Source: an uncultured Kocuria sp. (lineage in GTDB: Bacteria; Actinomycetota; Actinomycetes; Actinomycetales; Micrococcaceae). Taken from it: a DNA stretch of 64,000 bases. How positions within the stretch are numbered: position 1 is the first letter of the stretch; each line of letters begins with the position of its first letter. Position numbers and translations under genes: made by a program. The notes below the pieces were generated by a model. The model made no database searches and had not been told where the DNA came from. It saw only the letters and a program-made list of their open reading frames with translations. The stretch covers positions 124,001 to 188,000 of the forward strand of contig NZ_CANMRA010000004.1 in NCBI RefSeq assembly GCF_947500125.1, read 5' to 3'. Shown here piece after piece: positions 58,863 to 64,000 of this stretch.

Positions 58863-61217
58863 ATGCCTGAACCGTCGAACGAAGCCTCCGCCTGGCAGGT
58901 CCGCGAGTCCGCCCTCGACGCCGCCGCGGGCGGCGCCCTGGAGTCCGTCTTCGCCCTGTCCAACGGGTACGTCGGCGTCCGGGGGACGCTGGACGAGGCG
59001 CAGCCCAGCACCTCCCGCGGCACCTTCATGTCGGGGGTCCACGAGTACCACCCGCTGTCCTACCCCGAGGGCGGCTACGGGCACCCCGAGCACGGGCAGG
59101 CCGTCATCGGCGTGGCCGACGGCAGCACCGTGCACCTGCAGGTCGACGGCGTCCCCCTGGACGTACGGGAGTCGCCGCCGGAGCAGCACGACCGGGTGCT
59201 CGACCTGCGCGCGGGCACGGTCCGCCGGGCGACGGAGTGGACCACTCCGCGGGGCGCCCGGATGCGCCTCACGTCCACCCGGCTCGTCTCGCTGGTGCAC
59301 CGCCCGGTGACGGCGGTCCACTACGTCGTCGAGGCGGTGGACCGGCCCGTGCAGGTGGTGCTCCGGTCCGGTCTCGTGGTCAACGGCACCCCGCCCAAGG
59401 TGGAGAACGAGGACCCGCGCGTGGCGGCGGCCCTGGAGAAGCCGTTCCGCCCCGAGATCCACCACTGCCACGACACGGGCGGGGTCCTGGTCCACCGCAC
59501 CGCGCAGAGCCGCATCGGGGTCGCGGCCGCCGTCGAGCACGACGCCGTGCTGCCGGCCGGCGGCGCCGTGAGCACCCAGTGCGACGAGGACCACGTCGTG
59601 ACGACACTCGTGGCCGACGTCGGACCCGGCGAGAGCGTGCGCCTCGTGAAGTACCTGTGCCACTCCTCGGCCGCGGACGACCCCGCCGACGACCTCCGCG
59701 GACAGGTGCTCGCCGCGATGGCCGGGGCGCGGCGGCGCGGCTGGGACGGGCTGCTCGCCGACCAGCGCGCGGAGCTGGACGAGTACTGGGACGGCGCGGA
59801 CGTGGAGATCGACAGCGACCCCGAGCTGCAGCTGGCGGTCCGCTTCGACCTGTTCCAGCTCCTGCAGGCGGCGGCCTGCGTCAGCCGGGCCCCGGTCGGG
59901 GCGAAGGGTCTGACCGGCGGCGGGTACAGCGGGCACACCTTCTGGGACATCGAGGGCTTCGTGCTGCCGGCCCTGTCGCTGCTGCGCCCCCGGGACGCCG
60001 CGCGGCTCCTGCGGTGGCGCTCCTCGACCCTGGACCGGGCGCGGGAGCGGGCGCAGGTCCTGGACCTGGACGGCGCCTCCTTCCCGTGGCGCACCATCGA
60101 CGGGCACGAGACGTCGGCGTACTGGCCGGCCAGCACCGCGGCCATGCACGTCAACGCCGACATCGCGCGGGCCTTCAGCTGGTACGCCGACGTGACCGGC
60201 GAGGACCTCACCACGGTCGGCGGGGTCGACGTCCTCGTGGAGACGGCGCGCGTGTGGGCGGCCATGGTGCACGAGGACCACGGGGGCCGCGTCCACCTGC
60301 TCGGGATGACCGGCCCGGACGAGTACACCGGCGTGGTCGACGACAACGTGTTCACCAACCTCATGGCCCGGCGCAACCTCCGGGCGGCCGCCGACGCGTG
60401 CGAGGAGCACCCCGAGCACGTGGGGCGGCTGTCGGTGACGGCGGACGAGCTCCAGCGGTGGCGGGCCCTGGCGGACGCGATCCACGTCCCCTACGACGCC
60501 GAGCTCGGCGTGCACCCCTCCAACGAGGGCTTCACGACCTACCGCGAGTGGGACTTCGAGGCCAAGCGCGACGGCTACCCCGTGGAGGAGCACTTCCACT
60601 ACGCCAAGATCTACCGCCGTCAGGTCGTCAAGCAGGCGGACCTGGTCCTGGCCCTGTGGTGGTGCGCCGAGGCGTTCACCCCCGAGCAGACCGCCCGGGA
60701 CCTGGACTACTACGAGCAGCGGACCGTGCGCGACTCGTCCCTCTCGGCCTGCGTCCAGGCCGTGGTCTGCGCCCGCGTGGGCCACCTGGACCTCGCCCTC
60801 GAGCACCTGCGCGAGTCCGCCCTCGTGGACCTGCGGGACATCCAGCAGGACGCCGAGCAGGGCCTGCACCTGGCCTCCGCCGCCGGGTCGTGGCTGGCCG
60901 TGGTCTGCGGCTTCGGCGGGCTGGACACGGGCGGGGACGAGCTGCGCCTGGCTCCCCGGCTGCCGGAGCGGCTGCACCGGATCGCCTTCCGCCTCCGGTG
61001 GCGCGGCCACCGGATCGGCGTGGAGGTCACCCGCACGGGCACGGTCGTGCGGCTCCTGGACGAGGCCCCCGGCGAGGTGGCGCTGCGGATCGACGACGAG
61101 CCCCTGACCCTCACGGCCGACCGCCCCGCGCGCGTCCCGCTGCACACCCCCCGCCCGCCCACCCCCGCGCCGCGCCAGCCACCGGGCCGCGCCCCGCGGG
61201 CGCCCCGCACCCCGTGA
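58863..61217 (+). CDS. GH65 disaccharide phosphorylase (maltose/trehalose/kojibiose type)
   Basis: The 784-aa enzyme should split an alpha-glucoside with phosphate to beta-glucose 1-phosphate. GH65 order is seen: N-terminal beta domain (LSNGYVGVRGTLDEAQPSTSRGTFMSGV), then the (alpha/alpha)6 barrel with GYSGHTFWDIEGFVLPAL and catalytic Glu487 in GMTGPDEYTG. YPVEEHFHYAKIYRRQVVKQADLVLAL is the phosphate-site region. The usual beta-phosphoglucomutase neighbour is missing. A Pro/Arg-rich tail of about 30 residues follows the last domain. Confidence 0.92.
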   Translation: MPEPSNEASAWQVRESALDAAAGGALESVFALSNGYVGVRGTLDEAQPSTSRGTFMSGVHEYHPLSYPEGGYGHPEHGQAVIGVADGSTVHLQVDGVPLDVRESPPEQHDRVLDLRAGTVRRATEWTTPRGARMRLTSTRLVSLVHRPVTAVHYVVEAVDRPVQVVLRSGLVVNGTPPKVENEDPRVAAALEKPFRPEIHHCHDTGGVLVHRTAQSRIGVAAAVEHDAVLPAGGAVSTQCDEDHVVTTLVADVGPGESVRLVKYLCHSSAADDPADDLRGQVLAAMAGARRRGWDGLLADQRAELDEYWDGADVEIDSDPELQLAVRFDLFQLLQAAACVSRAPVGAKGLTGGGYSGHTFWDIEGFVLPALSLLRPRDAARLLRWRSSTLDRARERAQVLDLDGASFPWRTIDGHETSAYWPASTAAMHVNADIARAFSWYADVTGEDLTTVGGVDVLVETARVWAAMVHEDHGGRVHLLGMTGPDEYTGVVDDNVFTNLMARRNLRAAADACEEHPEHVGRLSVTADELQRWRALADAIHVPYDAELGVHPSNEGFTTYREWDFEAKRDGYPVEEHFHYAKIYRRQVVKQADLVLALWWCAEAFTPEQTARDLDYYEQRTVRDSSLSACVQAVVCARVGHLDLALEHLRESALVDLRDIQQDAEQGLHLASAAGSWLAVVCGFGGLDTGGDELRLAPRLPERLHRIAFRLRWRGHRIGVEVTRTGTVVRLLDEAPGEVALRIDDEPLTLTADRPARVPLHTPRPPTPAPRQPPGRAPRAPRTP

Positions 61218-61250
61218 GCCCGTCCCGCCCGCACCGGCTACCCTGGCCGT

Positions 61251-63203
61251 GTGGGTGAGACGTGGAACGGACCGGAGACCGGCTGGGCGGAGCCTCCGCC
61301 GGAGACCTCCGACGGGTGGGACGTGACCGACCCGGAGGTGGCCGCCGCCTTCGCGACCGGAACCGCAGCCCCGCGCGAGACGCCCGCCGCCCCGCGCGCG
61401 ACGTCGTCCGCGCCGCTCGAGGTGCTCACCCGGGTCTGGGGCTACGACGCCTTCCGCGGCCAGCAGGCCGAGATCATCGAGACGGTCACCCGGGGCGAGG
61501 ACGCGCTCGTGCTCATGCCCACCGGCGGGGGCAAGAGCCTGTGCTACCAGCTCCCCGCGCTCGTCCGGGAGGGCACCGGGGTGGTCATCAGCCCGCTCAT
61601 CGCGCTCATGCACGACCAGGTCGACGCCCTCGAGCAGCTCGGTGTGCACGCCGCGTACCTCAACTCGACCCAGACCGTCGAGCAGCGCCGCGACGTCGAG
61701 CGCCGTCTCCTGGCCGGGGAGCTCGACCTGCTCTACCTCGCGCCCGAACGCCTGCCGGCGGCCGCCGACCTGCTCGACCGCGCCCGCGTCGCGCTCTTCG
61801 CCGTCGACGAGGCGCACTGCGTGGCCCAGTGGGGCCACGACTTCCGCCCCGACTACCTCGGGCTGACGATCCTGCACGAACGCTGGCCCGACGTTCCGCG
61901 CATCGCCCTCACGGCCACCGCGACCCAGGAGACGCGCGAGGAGATCGTCCGCAACCTCCACCTGGGCGGTGCCCGCGTCTTCGTCTCCAGCTTCGACCGG
62001 CCCAACATCCAGTACCGCGTGGGGCCCAAGCAGGAGGCCCGCCGGCAGCTGCTGCAGCTCATCCGGACCGAGCACGACGGCGAGGCCGGCATCGTCTACT
62101 GCCTCAGCCGCGCCTCGGTCGAGCGCACGGCCGAGTGGCTGGCCGCCCAGGGCGTCACCGCGCTGCCGTACCACGCCGGCCTGCCCGCCGAGCTGCGCCG
62201 GCAGCACCAGACCCGCTTCCTGCGCGAGGACGGCGTCGTCATGGTCGCGACCATCGCCTTCGGCATGGGGATCGACAAGCCCGACGTGCGCTTCGTCGCC
62301 CACCTCGACCTGCCCAAGAGCATCGAGGGCTACTACCAGGAGACCGGTCGCGCCGGGCGCGACGGCCTGCCGTCGACGGCGTGGCTGGCCTACGGGCTGC
62401 AGGACGTCGTCCAGCAGCGGCGGATGATCGACGACGGCGAGGGGGACCGGCAGCGCAAGCGCGCCCAGACGCTCCACCTGGACGCGATGCTCGCGCTGTG
62501 CGAGACGGTGCAGTGCCGCCGCCAGCAGCTGCTGCGCTACTTCGGCGAGGCGAGCGGACCGTGCGGCAACTGCGACACCTGCCTGAACCCGCCCGAGGCC
62601 TTCGACGGCACGGTCCCGGCGCAGAAGCTCATGTCCACGATCGTGCGGCTGCAGCGGGAGCGGGGCCAGCAGTTCGGCGCCGGGCACCTGGTGGACATCC
62701 TGCTCGGCCGGGAGACGGAGCGGGTGGTGCGGATGCGCCACACCGAGCTCACCACCTTCGGCATCGGCACCGAGCTGAGCGACCAGGAGTGGCGCGGGGT
62801 GGTGCGCCAGCTGCTCGCCCAGGGCCTGCTCCAGGTGCAGGGCGAGTACGGCGTCCTGGCGATCACCGACGCGGCGGGGGAGGTGCTGCGCGGGCAGAAG
62901 GAGGTGCGCCTGCGCCGCGAGCCCGAGCGGGGGAAGGCCGCCCGCAGGCCGAGGACGGCCGCCGCGGCGCCGGTCCTCGACGAGCCCCAGCAGGAGCTCT
63001 TCCAGCAGCTGCGGGCCTGGCGCTCCACCGTGGCGAAGGAGCAGGGCGTGCCGGCGTACGTCGTCTTCAACGACGCGACCCTCTCCGCGATCGCGCAGAG
63101 CCGGCCCGGCTCGCTGGGCGAGCTGCGCGGCATCTCCGGCGTCGGTGACGCCAAGCTCGAGCGCTACGGCCAGGCCGTCTGCGACGTCGTCACCGGCGGC
63201 TGA
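61251..63203 (+). CDS. recQ: ATP-dependent DNA helicase RecQ
   Basis: The 650-aa 3'-to-5' helicase has a 60-residue disordered head. Motif 0 (YDAFRGQQAEII), Walker A (MPTGGGKSLCYQ), the box VDEAHCVAQWGHDFRPDY and motif VI (YYQETGRAGRDGLP) follow. The RecQ-specific zinc domain (CRRQQLLRYFGE...CGNCDTC) and winged helix come next, then a C-terminal HRDC domain (about 580-650). GTG 61251 starts 34 bp after the GH65 stop. Confidence 0.96.
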   Translation: MGETWNGPETGWAEPPPETSDGWDVTDPEVAAAFATGTAAPRETPAAPRATSSAPLEVLTRVWGYDAFRGQQAEIIETVTRGEDALVLMPTGGGKSLCYQLPALVREGTGVVISPLIALMHDQVDALEQLGVHAAYLNSTQTVEQRRDVERRLLAGELDLLYLAPERLPAAADLLDRARVALFAVDEAHCVAQWGHDFRPDYLGLTILHERWPDVPRIALTATATQETREEIVRNLHLGGARVFVSSFDRPNIQYRVGPKQEARRQLLQLIRTEHDGEAGIVYCLSRASVERTAEWLAAQGVTALPYHAGLPAELRRQHQTRFLREDGVVMVATIAFGMGIDKPDVRFVAHLDLPKSIEGYYQETGRAGRDGLPSTAWLAYGLQDVVQQRRMIDDGEGDRQRKRAQTLHLDAMLALCETVQCRRQQLLRYFGEASGPCGNCDTCLNPPEAFDGTVPAQKLMSTIVRLQRERGQQFGAGHLVDILLGRETERVVRMRHTELTTFGIGTELSDQEWRGVVRQLLAQGLLQVQGEYGVLAITDAAGEVLRGQKEVRLRREPERGKAARRPRTAAAAPVLDEPQQELFQQLRAWRSTVAKEQGVPAYVVFNDATLSAIAQSRPGSLGELRGISGVGDAKLERYGQAVCDVVTGG

Positions 63204-63220
63204 ATTCCCGCACCTGCGCC

Positions 63221-63258
63221 CCATATACCGGGCGAAAAACCGCAGATGCGGATATGGT
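63221..63258 (+). promoter_or_regulatory. Probable leaderless promoter and operator of the molybdate operon
   Basis: TATGGT (63253-63258) ends six bases before the ATG at 63265, which is right for transcription starting at the A of the start codon. An outer inverted repeat CCATAT/ATATGG (63221-63226, 63252-63257) and an inner perfect CCGCA-GA-TGCGG (63240-63251) could bind the encoded regulator. Confidence 0.45.
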
Positions 63259-63264
63259 GTCGTC

Positions 63265-63663
63265 ATGACCGAGATCAGGATCGCCGACGCCGCCCGCTTC
63301 CTCGGCGTCAGCGACGACACCGTCCGGCGCTGGATCGACCAGGGCACGCTGCGCAGCACCCGGAGCGCCACCGGCCAGACCGTGGTGGACGGTCTGGAGC
63401 TGGCCCGCCTGCTCAAGGACCGCTCCGTGCGGCCCGAGGACCCCGCGCGCGTCGCCAGCTCGGCGCGCAACCGGTTCGTGGGACTGGTCACCGAGGTCGT
63501 CTCGGACACCGTGATGTCCCAGGTGGAGCTGCAGTGCGGCCCGCACCGGGTGGTCTCGCTCATGAGCACCGAGGCCGTCCGGGACCTGGGCCTGGAGCCC
63601 GGCCGCGTGGCCACGGCCGTCGTCAAGTCGACCGACGTCGTCGTCGAGACCCCCGGGGCGTGA
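63265..63663 (+). CDS. Molybdate-responsive regulator with excisionase-type HTH and TOBE/Mop domain
   Basis: The 132-aa protein has a MerR/excisionase-type helix-turn-helix (ADAARFLGVSDDTVRRWIDQGTL, about residues 6-28). A single TOBE/Mop molybdate-binding domain follows (about 65-130; SARNRFVGLVTEVVSDTVMSQVELQCGPHRVVSLMSTEA). This combination occurs upstream of modABC in Actinobacteria and acts as a ModE substitute. modA begins five bases after the stop, supporting the role. No Shine-Dalgarno precedes the ATG; see the promoter entry. Confidence 0.9.
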   Translation: MTEIRIADAARFLGVSDDTVRRWIDQGTLRSTRSATGQTVVDGLELARLLKDRSVRPEDPARVASSARNRFVGLVTEVVSDTVMSQVELQCGPHRVVSLMSTEAVRDLGLEPGRVATAVVKSTDVVVETPGA

Positions 63664-63668
63664 GGCAG

Positions 63669-64000
63669 ATGGTGCACGCCCGGGCCTCCGTCCTCGCCGT
63701 CCTCCTGACCTGCCTCGGGCTCGGCGTCACCGGCTGCGGGTCCGGCTCGCCCCCCGCCACCGTTCTCGACGTCCACGCCGCCGCCTCCCTCACGGACACC
63801 TTCACGGAGCTGGCGGAGCAGTTCGAGGCGCAGCACCCGGGGGTCGAGGTGTCGCTGAACTTCGCCGGCTCCTCCGCCCTGGTCCAGCAGCTCTCGGCGG
63901 GCGCGCCTGCCGACGTCCTCGCGACCGCCGACGAGCGGAGCATGGCCGGGGCCGTGGACGCCGGCCTCGTCGACGGCGAGCCCGAGGTCTTCGCGACCAA
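63669..64000 (+). CDS. modA: Molybdate ABC transporter substrate-binding lipoprotein (partial)
   Basis: The first 110 residues are in the window and the 3' end is cut off. A signal peptide with lipobox VTGC (Cys about residue 23) leads into LDVHAAASLTDTFTELAEQFEAQHPGVEVSLNFAGSSALVQQLSAGAPADVLATAD. This is the ModA ligand-site sequence (AAASL and GSSALVQQ). It probably belongs to a modABC operon continuing to the right under the upstream TOBE regulator. Confidence 0.93.
   Translation, partial: MVHARASVLAVLLTCLGLGVTGCGSGSPPATVLDVHAAASLTDTFTELAEQFEAQHPGVEVSLNFAGSSALVQQLSAGAPADVLATADERSMAGAVDAGLVDGEPEVFAT

Noticed and set aside
58347-63836. An 1,829-codon open frame on the minus strand
   Set aside because: It is antisense to the enoyl-CoA hydratase, GH65, RecQ and TOBE-regulator genes, all with clear domains. 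Long antisense frames are expected at this GC content.

Overview
The window is a GC-rich actinobacterial chromosome segment, with nearly every third codon position G or C, many GTG starts and many ATGA/GTGA gene overlaps. The gene complement (mycobacterial-type SirA sulfite reductase and FprA, a CE1758/CE1759-type luciferase/FMN-reductase pair, LGFP-repeat secreted protein, a tRNA Glu-Asp-Phe group) fits the Micrococcales. Micrococcaceae, for example Kocuria or a relative, is my best guess. That is an inference from style; no rRNA is present to prove it.

Layout. 1-7.2 kb: a GH31 glycosidase, an intact IS982-type insertion sequence with perfect 26-bp ends, then a luciferase-like monooxygenase / FMN reductase / MarR operon with a likely operator. 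7.4-12.8 kb: pta-ackA, a CstR-like sulfur-sensing repressor divergent from a rhodanese with two C/G-tract operators between them, then a thiamine-binding DUF77 protein and a GNAT enzyme. 12.8-16.1 kb: one long ORF joining a spermidine-synthase-like domain to a macrolide-phosphotransferase-like domain, then a disulfide oxidoreductase. 16.3-21.0 kb: a Baeyer-Villiger monooxygenase / alpha-beta hydrolase / AraC regulator / SDR group resembling the mycobacterial mymA-virS locus. Four copies of one 16-bp motif sit in two pairs with the same 21-bp pitch. 21-24 kb: VOC protein, YchJ, purine permease and a membrane stress protein.

24.3-33.5 kb is an assimilatory sulfur operon: SirA, CysH, CysD, CysN and an SsuABC-like importer, followed by fprA, whose product could feed electrons to SirA through ferredoxin. 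33.6-40.6 kb: FAD sugar-lactone oxidase, tandem UspA protein, small metallopeptidase, three tRNAs, a lipoprotein, GH13 glucosidase and an EamA exporter. 40.8-45.7 kb: esterase, Gfo/Idh oxidoreductase, MFS transporter, AraC regulator.

46-53.4 kb looks like an accessory envelope/metal region. It holds a formate/nitrite transporter, cardiolipin synthase, three paralogous small lipoproteins sharing a beta-rich core, a metallophosphoesterase, a DUF305 membrane protein, an 18-cysteine DUF326 copper-binding protein and a STAS-like protein. 53.8-64 kb returns to housekeeping genes: xthA, a secreted CAP/LGFP protein, nadE, enoyl-CoA hydratase, GH65 phosphorylase, recQ, a TOBE-domain molybdate regulator and the start of modA, cut by the window edge.

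Convergent genes are often separated by perfect GC-rich hairpins without U tracts. Short in-frame tandem repeats recur at protein termini. No CRISPR array, prophage, rRNA or confident riboswitch was seen.
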